Translations under genes and position numbers: made by a program
The notes under the pieces: model-generated
Told to the model about the DNA's origin: nothing
The model's database searches: none
What the model saw: the letters and a program-made list of their open reading frames with translations, nothing else
In this document: positions 8,808-17,987 of the stretch, in pieces
Layout: every line of letters starts with the position of its first letter
How positions within the stretch are numbered: position 1 is the first letter of the stretch
Source: Flavobacterium beibuense F44-8
Lineage (GTDB): Bacteria > Bacteroidota > Bacteroidia > Flavobacteriales > Flavobacteriaceae
Length of the DNA: 64,000 nucleotides
Assembly (NCBI RefSeq): GCF_000769915.1
Contig: NZ_JRLV01000015.1
Coordinates: forward strand, 62,001-126,000
Reading direction: 5' to 3'

Positions 8808-9253
8808 GGTTATCTATTTTTTGTTTAAACATTTTTAAAATTAATTAAACAAAAAATATTTTACTTATTTCTTAACATTCTATAATTTAAAATTAACTAT
8901 TGTTTAGGTGTTGAGATTGTATTTTATACGGTTGGTTTTTAATGTTTTATGTTTTGTTTGACTTTTGTATTTAAAAATAAAACAATTTTAGTTTGCCTTT
9001 AATTACTGGAATAGCTTGTGTATCAAACAACTTACCGGTACTCATTCATTGTTTGAAAAATATTGATATTCCTATAATAATTAGAAAAAAAATAAGTTAA
9101 ACAAAGGTTATAATGTAATTAGTAATATAAGTTTCACTCTTAAAATGTAAATATCATGAGACAAAGCAAAACTCTACCTGTTAAAGATTTAACTTCATTA
9201 TTTTAGAAATTACAGAAGTACCTTTAGGAGAGTGTTGCCAGTAAAAAACTAAT
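8808..9253. other. AT-rich intergenic region with an inverted repeat
   Basis: No gene is supported in these 446 bases. A perfect 13-base inverted repeat (ATTTTTTGTTTAA at 8816-8828, complement at 8845-8857) lies just upstream of the DUF4397 start and probably in its leader. A 16-codon frame near 9158 is too short to call. The region should contain the promoter of the DUF4397 gene and the end of the response-regulator transcript. Confidence 0.5.
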
Positions 9254-9880
9254 TTACAGGTTGTTTTCATAAGCATAGGAGATAAGTTCTTTAAGAGAAT
9301 TTAGTTTTAGTTTTTTTAAAATATTCTTTCTGTGTGTATCAACTGTAAACTGACTGATATTAAGTTCTTCTGCAGTAGCTTTTGAGGTAAATCCTTTTTT
9401 AATATATAGAATAATTTCCCGTTCCCGTTTACTGAGCAGAAAGGCATATGATCCTCCCTCCAAATCAACTTTTGTCTCGGGGTTTATCGGTTTTATAAAA
9501 ATATCTCTTCCTTCCATAACTTCCCGTATTGATTTTTTAACCAGTGCAGCATCAGTAGTTTTAGGTATATAGCCATTAGCGCCAGAGTTTTTCCCTTCAT
9601 TAACCACATTTATAGATTCGAACATGGAAATCAGTATAACTTTTATTTGAGGCATTGTTTTTTTTAGATCATAACAAAGCTCAAGCCCGTTAGTACCCCC
9701 CATTTGTATGTCAAGCATTATTAAATCTGGCTTATGGTTATTGAGCATATGGTAAAGCTCGGTACTGTTATTACAAATACCAATCACTTCAAAATCATCC
9801 TCGTCTGCTAAAATGCGCACCATACCATCGGCAAATAGTTGATGGTCATCTACTATGATTACTTTATAGTTCTCTTTCAT
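9254..9880 (-). CDS. LuxR/NarL-type response regulator
   Basis: This 208-residue protein has an N-terminal receiver domain with the acidic pair VIIVDDHQLFADG, the phosphoacceptor Asp in DLIMLDIQMGGTNG and the conserved Lys in YIPKTTD. The C-terminal LuxR helix-turn-helix reads LSKREREIILYIKKG and then TVDTHRKNILKKL. It is a DNA-binding transcription regulator controlled by phosphorylation. It lies 11 bases after the histidine kinase gene, its almost certain partner. Targets are unknown; the divergent gene pair starting at 11940 is one candidate. Confidence 0.92.
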   Translation of the reverse strand: MKENYKVIIVDDHQLFADGMVRILADEDDFEVIGICNNSTELYHMLNNHKPDLIMLDIQMGGTNGLELCYDLKKTMPQIKVILISMFESINVVNEGKNSGANGYIPKTTDAALVKKSIREVMEGRDIFIKPINPETKVDLEGGSYAFLLSKREREIILYIKKGFTSKATAEELNISQFTVDTHRKNILKKLKLNSLKELISYAYENNL

Positions 9881-9891
9881 ATTATTGATTT

Positions 9892-11775
9892 TTAATTCAA
9901 AGGAATTGTGACAATAGTTGTAGTTCCTTTAGTTCCGCTTGATATATGTATTTCTCCATTCCACCGTTTAGCCCTGGCATGTATGTTATTGATACCCATC
10001 CCATTACTTTTTAGCTTAGGGTCAAATCCTTTACCGTTATCTTCCATCATAATTTGTACTTGTGATGAATCTGAAAATAACTGTAATGTAGCCTCTGAGG
10101 CTTGAGAATGTTTTAGCACATTAGATAATAATTCAAAACAAATGCGTATTATAGGTAGTTTTAAAGCATCGGGTACTATATCTTCTTCACCTGTTGCTAT
10201 AAACACAAATTGTATTGTACCAATGTTATTGAGTTCATCTATTTTATCCTGAAGGATGTCAAATAATCCCTGTTGTGGTAGTGTCAACTTATTAAAAAAG
10301 TACCTCAAATCATTATTAGCCTTTGTTATCATTTTAACTAAGGTTTTGTCGTTAAGGTAGCTATTTGTTATAATTAGTTTTATTGCACTTATAGTAGTAC
10401 CTAAATCATCGTGAAGATCGCGGGCAATTTGTTCCCGTTCCTGCTCCTGTATTTCAATTTCCCTTGTAAGAGTTAGTTCATCCTGTAAAGCTTTTTCCTG
10501 TAAAAGCGTATAATGATTTTGAACGGTTTTTTTGTAACGCCAGGCCAAGATGCAGCCTATACCTATAAACTCTATGCATACTATCCAATAAAAGTAATTA
10601 GGATAGGTTACTTTGTAATAATTTAGTATTCCCGCATAGTTTAAAAAATAACCTGCCGGATTAAAATAAAGAAGAACAAAAGCCAAAATGATTCCGGGTA
10701 CTATTAATTTCTTTCGATGCATTGTTAGAATAATCATAACTGCAGTTAAGAGAATAACAATGAATACAGATATAATTCCTATATACCACATTAAGGGATA
10801 GAACCATTGTCCATGATTCAGTTTTTCCATATTGATAAAGTAGTAAACCGAATATACTATACCATAGAGAAGGAATATATTATTAAGCCGGGTTAAAAAC
10901 TTAATCAGTTTTCCTATGGTATTTTCAGGTTTGATGATGTAAAGTATAATATGATAGTGAATAGCCAAAGCTATTATAGCTATAGGTAATGAATGTAGCC
11001 TTTTTAAAATGTAAAAGAGAAACGGATTAGAAATAGTGGGAACCATTAATTCTTCCATCAGCGCCATGACAATGATTAATAGCAGATAAACTCCATATTT
11101 AAAAAAGTTTTTTTCACGAAGTACAACACTGATAAAAAAACTGATACTACTAATAAGTAAAAAGCATCCTATAAAAAAGCCGATAGACCAGTAAAAGTTT
11201 GTTTCCCAAAATAAATTATTCTCAGGGGTAGTGAAGTCGGTTATGGCATTTTGAGTATGCCTGTAGTTTTCAATTTTTACTAATAATTCTTTGTACTCAT
11301 AACCTTTTAGTGTTATTTCAGTGGTAGAAAACCGGGTTTTTATTTTTCGTTTTGAGAGTTGTAATCCATAAGCCACGGTATCTGTACTTACCCAACCATC
11401 AACAGATTTTTGATAAAATGTTATAGTATCGGCATGGGTATAAAAGCTCCACCAGTAATTTTTTAAATCAGGCTCTGTACTTTTAACATTAAGATGCAGC
11501 CACAACGGATGTGGGTTTAAGCCAAGGTTAAGGGTTGTTTCAGGGTTCCAGTGCTTAAACTCATTGTTTTTTAATGCTTTTTCAGCATTAGTTATATCAG
11601 GAGTTTTTGTACTGTCAATCCAAAATGTGAGGTATTTGGAAAGATGCTCAGAATTAGGACCATTAACAAACAGGGTGTCAGAATAAATAGCTTTATCCTG
11701 AGCCATCATGGGAGTAAGGTAACCTGAAAAGCCCCATAAAACGCCTAGTAATAAGAAAAGAAACTGTTTCCTCAT
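9892..11775 (-). CDS. 7TMR-DISM sensor histidine kinase (HisKA_3)
   Basis: The 627-residue protein starts with a signal peptide (ending PMMAQ), followed by an extracytoplasmic 7TMR-DISM extracellular-type domain (about 30-185, with HPLWLHLNV). Seven or so membrane helices follow (about 190-410), then a coiled linker. The phosphoacceptor motif is REQIARDLHDDLGTT (HisKA_3 class), and the C-terminal ATPase has ELLSNVLKHSQAS and DNGKGFDPKLKSNGMGINNI. It senses an envelope or extracellular ligand of unknown nature and phosphorylates the adjacent LuxR-type regulator. Its promoter must lie in the 164 bases shared with the divergent gene at 11940. Confidence 0.92.
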   Translation of the reverse strand: MRKQFLFLLLGVLWGFSGYLTPMMAQDKAIYSDTLFVNGPNSEHLSKYLTFWIDSTKTPDITNAEKALKNNEFKHWNPETTLNLGLNPHPLWLHLNVKSTEPDLKNYWWSFYTHADTITFYQKSVDGWVSTDTVAYGLQLSKRKIKTRFSTTEITLKGYEYKELLVKIENYRHTQNAITDFTTPENNLFWETNFYWSIGFFIGCFLLISSISFFISVVLREKNFFKYGVYLLLIIVMALMEELMVPTISNPFLFYILKRLHSLPIAIIALAIHYHIILYIIKPENTIGKLIKFLTRLNNIFLLYGIVYSVYYFINMEKLNHGQWFYPLMWYIGIISVFIVILLTAVMIILTMHRKKLIVPGIILAFVLLYFNPAGYFLNYAGILNYYKVTYPNYFYWIVCIEFIGIGCILAWRYKKTVQNHYTLLQEKALQDELTLTREIEIQEQEREQIARDLHDDLGTTISAIKLIITNSYLNDKTLVKMITKANNDLRYFFNKLTLPQQGLFDILQDKIDELNNIGTIQFVFIATGEEDIVPDALKLPIIRICFELLSNVLKHSQASEATLQLFSDSSQVQIMMEDNGKGFDPKLKSNGMGINNIHARAKRWNGEIHISSGTKGTTTIVTIPLN

Positions 11776-11939
11776 TTATTTTTAATAAGTGTAAACAAAT
11801 ATGCCTTAATATATTCAATATAAAAATACCTAAAACTTGGTATTGTTATGTGTATACTGTTTGGGTTATTTTTGATTAGGCAGAAATTAAAATCTTGTGT
11901 ATAGAGAGCTAATTATTAAAAATATAAATTTTGAATAGT

Positions 11940-13763
11940 ATGAGAACATTAACTATTGTATTGCTATTCATATTAAATAGTATTACGGTCAATTCACAAA
12001 TTGTAAATGGCGGATCAGGGCAGGGACTGGTAAGTCTTGTACCAGATAACGGTTTTGAATTTAAAAGCGGATTTAAAAATATAAACCCTGAAGCAAATCT
12101 TGGTTTCTGGCGGTTAAGAATATTACCTGAAAGATTATCTACGGGGCTACAGGAAGTCAAGGTAGCTTTTGAATTTTCAATTGATAAGCCCATTAAGATT
12201 AGAGGATATAACTCAAGCGGAGGTGAAATACTATATAATCCTTCTGATTTTCAGGTTGTATTTAGTGGGAGCATGGATTTTATAATTGAAGGACAGTATA
12301 CAGACCCTATTACAGGGAAACAATACACTTTTAAAAACAAGAAATATGTTTCCCAATTAGGAAACAGTACTATTAACGGGGGGCTTTTTACTTATGGGCC
12401 CGAAATAGTAACTGCTATAGGGAAATTGAAGATTACTCAGGAGGCCGATCCTCTTGCAGCCTTTTTGAGTAAGTTTAAAGTTCAGGTTACTTCTGTACAG
12501 GCAGTATCCAGGAATTTTAGAGGTTTTAAGGAGTTAGATAATAAAATTGGCAAGCTGCTTGAAACAGGAAAAAGAGAAGCCGAGAATAAAGCACAGGCTG
12601 ATTCGTATTTGCGTCAGGGACATGTACAGTATGGGATAGCCGATTATAAAGGTGCAAAAGAGTTGTATCAAAAAGCTTATGCCTTAAATAAAGATCCAAA
12701 GACTTTGGCTCTGATTGAAGATGCCGACAAAGCTATTCTTAACAAAGCTGAGCAGGAACGATTGCAAAAGGAAACCGCAGAGAAACAGACCACACAAAAT
12801 AATGTTTCCCAAACCTCACCCAAGGCATCAGTTACACAAACAACAACAAAATCTAATAACACAGCGTCTACTTCCTCGTCCAATAAAAATACAGCTTCAA
12901 AAAACACTTCAAGTTCCAATAACACTCCAAATTCCAACAGAAAGCAAGAAAGCACCAAAACCTACGAGCAGATGCTGTATGAAAGAGAGGTTTATCAGCG
13001 TCAGCAAAAAGAGAAGCTGCAACAGGCTACTAACCCCGGCGGATATTATATGGAAAAAAGTGGCGTGAATGCTTATTTTGATGCTCAAAATGAGCGTGTT
13101 AAAAAAGAGTATGCAGAAAAAGAAGCCCGTGAGGAACGGGAATGGCAGGCGCGCAAACGCAGGGAAGAAGCAGAAGAGCGTAGATTACAAAAGGAAAATG
13201 AGGAGCGTAGACGTAAAGAGGAAGTTTTTAACAATAAAATGAAAAGTCTCAATTTATTTTTAAAGGAGCACGGTCATTATTCCGGAGCCAGTCTTCCCAA
13301 TTCATCTACTAATGTCACTAGTGATAAACTATATTATTTTGCCTATTATACTGATCATGGAAGCCATACCCGTATAGAAGATGCAAAACTTCAAATCACC
13401 AACGTATTTGTTATAGGTCGTTACCCCGATGGTTCCTGGCCTTTACAAAACGCTATAAAAAGTGAATTAAATAGCCTTATAAATCCTTATTGTGTATATA
13501 GAGGTTACTATACTTCTGAACAGGAAGCTATTACTGAAAGAAATGCTTTTGTTACAAAGTTTAAAACAGAAGGTGTTCCGATATCCGAGAAATACTATGC
13601 CGGTAAAAATACTGATGTGACTTCCCAAAATACCGATACAAAAGTAGATTACTGGGGTAATCCGGTAAAAAAAACAACTAGCCCTACACCTGCAAAAAAA
13701 CAAAGTACATCTGCAAAAAAACAAAAACTGGATTATTGGGGCAACCCGGTTAAAAACAAATAA
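11940..13763 (+). CDS. Exported protein with TPR, charged coiled coil and DYWGNPVK tail repeats
   Basis: I choose ATG 11940 (607 aa) over a TTG three codons earlier because MRTLTIVLLFILNSITVNSQ is a clean signal peptide. A beta-rich domain (about 20-170) is followed by a TPR-like pair (about 225-270, HVQYGIADYKGAKELYQKAYAL). Next come a Ser/Thr/Asn-rich linker and a strongly charged helix (REEREWQARKRREEAEERR, near 400). A compact domain (about 445-555) has many Tyr. The end carries two copies of DYWGNPVK. I do not recognise a named family. It is 10 bases upstream of the SUMF1-FKBP gene and surely co-transcribed. An envelope scaffold role is an inference. Confidence 0.75.
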   Translation: MRTLTIVLLFILNSITVNSQIVNGGSGQGLVSLVPDNGFEFKSGFKNINPEANLGFWRLRILPERLSTGLQEVKVAFEFSIDKPIKIRGYNSSGGEILYNPSDFQVVFSGSMDFIIEGQYTDPITGKQYTFKNKKYVSQLGNSTINGGLFTYGPEIVTAIGKLKITQEADPLAAFLSKFKVQVTSVQAVSRNFRGFKELDNKIGKLLETGKREAENKAQADSYLRQGHVQYGIADYKGAKELYQKAYALNKDPKTLALIEDADKAILNKAEQERLQKETAEKQTTQNNVSQTSPKASVTQTTTKSNNTASTSSSNKNTASKNTSSSNNTPNSNRKQESTKTYEQMLYEREVYQRQQKEKLQQATNPGGYYMEKSGVNAYFDAQNERVKKEYAEKEAREEREWQARKRREEAEERRLQKENEERRRKEEVFNNKMKSLNLFLKEHGHYSGASLPNSSTNVTSDKLYYFAYYTDHGSHTRIEDAKLQITNVFVIGRYPDGSWPLQNAIKSELNSLINPYCVYRGYYTSEQEAITERNAFVTKFKTEGVPISEKYYAGKNTDVTSQNTDTKVDYWGNPVKKTTSPTPAKKQSTSAKKQKLDYWGNPVKNK

Positions 13764-13773
13764 ATACTAAGCT

Positions 13774-15414
13774 ATGAATAAAATAGTCATTATTATCTGT
13801 TTACTCTGTACCCTTTGTACAGTAAGTGTTAAAGCCCAAAATACTTTAGCTAAACTGGAATATGAAGAAGCAGAACAATGTTATTTAAAAGGAGATTATG
13901 CAAATGCAGTAACAAAACTTCAGGTATTAGAAGACAAGGGATTTAAAAACCCAAAAGTGCTTCATTTGAGAATTATGGCAAGAAGCTGTTTTGTTTTAGG
14001 TATATCCCGAATAGATTATATACTGTCTGGTTTTTTAATGTTGGAAAAATTAAATAGTGAATGTGATTTTTATTTAAATAATTATGATATTGAAGGGCTT
14101 GAAGATAAGTATAAAGAAGTTTTTACTATTAAAAAAGAACTGGCTAAATTTCCGCAAACACAAGCGGCATGGGATGCCAGAGTTGCAGAAATAAAATCGG
14201 CAGAAAAATCTAAAAAGAATAAAATAATTCAGGAATTCCTTAACAGTTTTGTTTTGGTGGAAAAAGGCAGCTTTTATAAAAATGCAAAATCACATGGACT
14301 GGTATACCGTAAAAACGGATATAAGGATACTACTAATTATCGTCCTGTAAAAACTACTGTTGCTAATAGTTTTTATATATCAAAAGGTGTTATAACCAAT
14401 GAGTTATACTGGGCATTATATCAAACTCCCGTTTTTTCCTATGTCACGGTATCGCCGGAGTATAGAAATAAGGGGGACAATGATCCCATGTTCGGGCACC
14501 CTGTATTAGGCACATTAACTAAAAACATGGAACCGGCTTATCCTGGTGATTTGAATGTAAATTACCCCAAGATGAAAGCATTTATAGAAAAAATCAATGC
14601 AGTAACAGGAAAAAGTTTTCGTTTACCAAGTGACGATGAATGGGAATATGCTATGCGTGGCGGGCAAAAACAACGGCTGGTGGAAACAAAATATGTTATA
14701 GGAGGAAATAAGCGAAAGGGGTTTAAATACCGCTATGTTTATACTTATAAAGACAGGGTTCAGTTTGCTGAACCAAACGAACTGGGTATGGTTTTTTATA
14801 AGTTAAGCAGCCCTGGTGATAAAGGAGTATCCCAGTCAGAAATGACAGCAGATAAGGTTTATAAAGGTTGTCCGCCCTCATCACAGTCAATAGTAGGTCG
14901 TGGTATGGCACATGGGCGCACCTATCTTATTGAAGAGTTATGGAGGTACACACCTAAAGAAGGAGGGTATAACCCCGAGAAGGATAGTAAAGAATTTCGT
15001 TTGGTAATGGACATTGATAAGGGGAGTATGTTAGGGAACCATTCTGAAACCGAATCAATACCTGATAGTGATGGATATATACATACTAAAACGGGCTTAA
15101 AATACAGAGTGACAAAAAAAGTCAATTTTGGAGATAACGTTAAGGAAAACAGTACATATGCTATACATTATACATGCAAACTGAGTGATGGTAAAGTTAT
15201 TGATGATTCCTATAAGGGTGAGCCACCCCTGTTTACAATAACCAAAGGAAGCCTGATTCCGGGTTTTTATGAAGGGGTTAAATTATTAAAACCAGGTGAA
15301 AAGGGAACTTTTGTTATCCCTCCTGATTTGGCTTATGGTACAAAAGGGAATGGTATTATACCACCGGATGAAACTCTCGTTTTTGAAATAGAAGTGCTTT
15401 CTCTTGTAAAATGA
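13774..15414 (+). CDS. Exported fusion: TPR-like, SUMF1/FGE-type domain and FKBP prolyl isomerase
   Basis: The 546-residue protein has a signal peptide ending SVKAQ and then a TPR-like helical part (EAEQCYLKGDYANAVTKLQVL). A SUMF1/formylglycine-enzyme-like fold spans about 155-430 (FVLVEKGSFYKNA, SFYISKGVITNELYWALYQ, FRLPSDDEWEYAMRGG, EFRLVMD). The catalytic cysteine pair of true FGE enzymes is not evident. Residues about 440-546 are an FKBP domain (YAIHYTCKLSDGKVIDDSY, IPGFYEGVKLLKPGEK, IPPDLAYG, IPPDETLVFEIEVLSL); the usual binding-pocket Trp is Phe. SUMF1-like GldJ/GldK and FKBP-type GldI are separate gliding/type IX proteins in Flavobacteria. Here similar folds are fused, perhaps for envelope protein assembly. 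Confidence 0.85.
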   Translation: MNKIVIIICLLCTLCTVSVKAQNTLAKLEYEEAEQCYLKGDYANAVTKLQVLEDKGFKNPKVLHLRIMARSCFVLGISRIDYILSGFLMLEKLNSECDFYLNNYDIEGLEDKYKEVFTIKKELAKFPQTQAAWDARVAEIKSAEKSKKNKIIQEFLNSFVLVEKGSFYKNAKSHGLVYRKNGYKDTTNYRPVKTTVANSFYISKGVITNELYWALYQTPVFSYVTVSPEYRNKGDNDPMFGHPVLGTLTKNMEPAYPGDLNVNYPKMKAFIEKINAVTGKSFRLPSDDEWEYAMRGGQKQRLVETKYVIGGNKRKGFKYRYVYTYKDRVQFAEPNELGMVFYKLSSPGDKGVSQSEMTADKVYKGCPPSSQSIVGRGMAHGRTYLIEELWRYTPKEGGYNPEKDSKEFRLVMDIDKGSMLGNHSETESIPDSDGYIHTKTGLKYRVTKKVNFGDNVKENSTYAIHYTCKLSDGKVIDDSYKGEPPLFTITKGSLIPGFYEGVKLLKPGEKGTFVIPPDLAYGTKGNGIIPPDETLVFEIEVLSLVK

Positions 15415-15455
15415 AATTGTAAGTACCTTACATTAGTTTTAGAAGTATAGTATTA

Positions 15456-16121
15456 TCAAAAATCTCTTTTCAACGATTTATTTAATCTTTCTATATATTC
15501 TTTTCTTTCAATTAACTGACTGATTTCAGCCTCAAATGTTTTAGTTTTACTCAAATTGGGAAATGCTAGTTTTTTTTTAGCAATTGAATTTGAAATCAAA
15601 AGATTGAAGTAATTGTAAGTTAAAATCACTTTTTGTAAAACATCAGTTTCAACAGATTTAAAGCCAATTTTTTCTGCTGTTCTTTCATTTATAATGTAGC
15701 TTGTTCCGTGAATTTTAATTTGGTTATCGTTTTTATGCTCTTCTATGAAAGACAATAAGCCTTCTAAATACTGCTGGATTATGAAATCTGTCCTTTGTTT
15801 GCCATTCATTTTTCTGTCAATTACAAAGTAGTAATCAAATAAGGTTCCGCCGTGAATTTTAACCACACCGTTTCTTGGTTTTTCGGTTAGGAATAAGGAC
15901 GAATAATAATTAATTCTTCCACTTTTCTTTAGTGATGGTATGTCGAAGAAAGGAGAGACTATTGATAAGGTTATTGCAAATATTAAAAACCCAATTAGGT
16001 ATATACCTGAATATATTGATATAATGATTGAAAAAACTATAATTGTAATAGATAGGGTAGCTATTACTGCTAGAATTCTGTTTTTCTCATTATTACTTTT
16101 ATTGTAAAACCTGTGATTCAA
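15456..16121 (-). CDS. Hypothetical membrane protein
   Basis: The 221-residue protein has two hydrophobic helices near the N-terminus (ILAVIATLSITIIVFSIIIS and IYLIGFLIFAITLSIVSPFF). A soluble part of about 150 residues rich in Lys, Ile and Asn follows, ending in a charged helix (IERKEYIERLNKSLKRDF). I see no catalytic motif and do not recognise the family. It is alone, convergent with the FKBP-fusion gene, and more AT-rich in feel than its neighbours. It lies on the downstream (3-prime) side of tRNA-Tyr, a common landing zone for acquired DNA. Confidence 0.6.
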   Translation of the reverse strand: MNHRFYNKSNNEKNRILAVIATLSITIIVFSIIISIYSGIYLIGFLIFAITLSIVSPFFDIPSLKKSGRINYYSSLFLTEKPRNGVVKIHGGTLFDYYFVIDRKMNGKQRTDFIIQQYLEGLLSFIEEHKNDNQIKIHGTSYIINERTAEKIGFKSVETDVLQKVILTYNYFNLLISNSIAKKKLAFPNLSKTKTFEAEISQLIERKEYIERLNKSLKRDF

Positions 16122-16630
16122 TTTTCTTTGATGTATTTTTTAGTATTGCAGACAGTCCTATACTTAGGTTTAAAAGACAAGAGTAGTCCCTTTCCCAGCT
16201 TATTACAAATATATAAAAAGGATATATCCTTAGTTAAAATCAGTATTAGAAATAGTAGAATTTATTGAATCTTAAAGGTGTTCCACACCGTATCAACTTA
16301 CTTGCCTTACTGTATCAGTTATGAAGCGAGGAAAGATCAGTATAGAACCTAACCAGAGCAAGGATGAAATGTATTTCAAAGCAAATGGATTTGCTGTCCT
16401 TGTGGCGCTTTTCAGGAAAAAAGCCATCCCAAAACTGTTCCCTAACATAATTCAACTTTTTATGTTAATAAATGTAGAAGTACAGCGTCTTAAATCAAGT
16501 CGATAGCCTATTTTAAATGTTGATATATAGGTGTTTATGTGTAATTCTGTGGCGAAATTTTCAGCACTGAATTTTGTCACAAAACTTTTATAACCTTTTA
16601 TAAATTCTAATGAAGTGCAGTAAATAAAAA
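16122..16630. other. Intergenic region without a supported gene
   Basis: This stretch lies between the hypothetical membrane protein and the tRNA-Tyr terminator. A 61-codon frame at 16321-16506 lacks any recognisable feature and I do not call it. Near 16550-16582 there is an imperfect palindrome (GTGGCGAAATTTTCAG against GTGACAAAATTCAG on the other strand). No integrase or insertion-sequence ends are visible. Confidence 0.45.
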
Positions 16631-16654
16631 AAGCCTGCAAAAAATTGCAGGCTT
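16631..16654 (-). terminator. Terminator after tRNA-Tyr
   Basis: A perfect 10-base stem (AAGCCTGCAA at 16631-16640 with its complement at 16645-16654) and a 4-base loop sit 9 bases beyond the tRNA CCA end. On the minus strand the stem runs straight into a T-tract. Confidence 0.9.
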
Positions 16655-16662
16655 TTAATTAT

Positions 16663-16746
16663 TGGTGGGGAGAGCAGGATTCGAACCTGCGAAGGTTTCC
16701 CAACGGATTTACAGTCCGTCCTCGTTGGCCGCTTGAGTATCTCCCC
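16663..16746 (-). tRNA. tRNA-Tyr (anticodon GTA), CCA encoded
   Basis: The minus strand reads GGGGAGATACTCAAGCGGCC at the 5-prime end and closes with TCTCCCC-A-CCA. The anticodon stem CGGAC/GTCCG-type hairpin presents the loop with GTA. The T arm reads GCAGGTTCGAATCCTGC. The long variable arm (class II) and the anticodon give Tyr. It is a single tRNA with its own promoter and terminator. Confidence 0.97.
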
Positions 16747-16784
16747 ATGCCGTTTTAGACATGCATTATTGTTTTAATGCGGTG

Positions 16785-16815
16785 CAAATATAGTACTGTT
16801 TTCTTACTAAACAAA
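16785..16815 (-). promoter_or_regulatory. Promoter of tRNA-Tyr
   Basis: On the minus strand TTTG (16815-16812) is followed after 19 bases by TATATTTG (16792-16785). This is a full match to the Bacteroidota housekeeping consensus TTG-N17-23-TAnnTTTG. It lies about 40 bases upstream of the mature tRNA. Confidence 0.75.
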
Positions 16816-17019
16816 CATATTTTAGGGTATTTTAAAAACTATTTTTTAAATGTCTGGAAGCTAAATAAATAAAAATTCACTTTTTGTATTTTGGGTATTA
16901 TCTTTAAATTAAAAAGTGTTAATGGCTTTATATATTAGTCTTGGTGTAGTATTTTTGTGCTGTGAAAATAAGGCAACAATACTGCTTTTAATCTGCAAAA
17001 ACTTTACTCCCCCATAACA

Positions 17020-17901
17020 ATGTTAGAAACCAATATAGATAAAGCAATAAAGGCCAGTTATTTTAGTATTATAGGCAACACATTGTTAGCGTTGCTTAAA
17101 GGTGTGGCGGGCTTTTTTGGTAATTCGTATGCGCTTATTGCCGATGCAATAGAGTCGACTACCGATATATTCTCGTCAATACTGGTACTGTTTGGGATTA
17201 AATATTCCACACGACCGGCAGATGAGAACCATCCTTACGGACACGGAAGGGCAGAGGCACTTATCACCTTTATCGTAGTGGGTTTTTTAATTACCGCAGC
17301 TACTGTTATTGCTTATGAGAGTATAGTGAACATACAAACACCACATGATTTGCCCAAAAGCTGGACACTAATTGTACTGGGAGCTATTATCATTTGGAAA
17401 GAAATATCATTTAGGCTGGTGCTTAAAAAGAGTAAGGAAACCAACAGTTCGGCACTTAAGGCCGATGCCTGGCACCATCGTAGTGATGCTATAACATCGG
17501 TAGCCGCATTTTTAGGGATTTCTATTGCTCTTTTTTGCGGAAAGGGGTATGAGTCGGCAGATGACTGGGCTGCGCTGTTTGCTTCGGGTTTTATTATTTA
17601 CAACAGCTATCTTATTTTCCGCCCGGCACTGGGCGAGATAATGGACGAGCATTTGTATGACGATGTGGTTGAGAATATAAGGGAAGCATCGGTTAAAGTA
17701 AAAGGTATATTAGGTACAGAAAAATGTTTTGTAAGGAAAACAGGGATGGTATATCACATAGAACTTCATGCCATTGTAAACGCCAATATAACCGTTAAGG
17801 AAGGACACAGGCTGGCACATGAACTGGAAGATTACCTGCGTAAGCAAATCACCGGAGTAGGGCGTGTACTGATACACATTGAACCCGACGATTACAGCTG
17901 A
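17020..17901 (+). CDS. Cation diffusion facilitator (CDF) family metal efflux transporter
   Basis: This 293-residue inner-membrane protein has the CDF signature: ALIADAIESTTDIFSSILVLFG with metal-site acidic residues, NHPYGHGRAEALITF, and KADAWHHRSDAITS, the HxxxD part of the central site. About six membrane helices are followed by a cytoplasmic C-terminal domain (about 205-293). It should export divalent cations such as Zn2+, Fe2+ or Mn2+ in exchange for protons; the specific ion cannot be read. A TATTTTTG -7-like element lies at 16950-16957. A hairpin terminator follows. Confidence 0.9.
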   Translation: MLETNIDKAIKASYFSIIGNTLLALLKGVAGFFGNSYALIADAIESTTDIFSSILVLFGIKYSTRPADENHPYGHGRAEALITFIVVGFLITAATVIAYESIVNIQTPHDLPKSWTLIVLGAIIIWKEISFRLVLKKSKETNSSALKADAWHHRSDAITSVAAFLGISIALFCGKGYESADDWAALFASGFIIYNSYLIFRPALGEIMDEHLYDDVVENIREASVKVKGILGTEKCFVRKTGMVYHIELHAIVNANITVKEGHRLAHELEDYLRKQITGVGRVLIHIEPDDYS

Positions 17902-17928
17902 TTTACAGAACAGAAACTAAAGGGATGT

Positions 17929-17960
17929 AAAACAACGTTATAGAAATATAGCGTTGTTTT
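17929..17960 (+). terminator. Terminator after CDF gene
   Basis: AAACAACG near 17930 pairs with CGTTGTTT near 17952, extended by TTATA/TATAG pairs, and is followed by a run of T. Confidence 0.75.
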
Positions 17961-17987
17961 TTTTATTTTTATACAAATCCAAAAACC

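Noticed and set aside
9158..9208. 16-codon frame before the response regulator end
   Set aside because: Too short, and no conserved context such as a leader peptide with regulatory codons.
16321..16506. 61-codon plus-strand frame, considered as an integrase or transposase remnant
   Set aside because: No catalytic motif or alignment to a known family could be seen, and the frame is short in AT-rich DNA.
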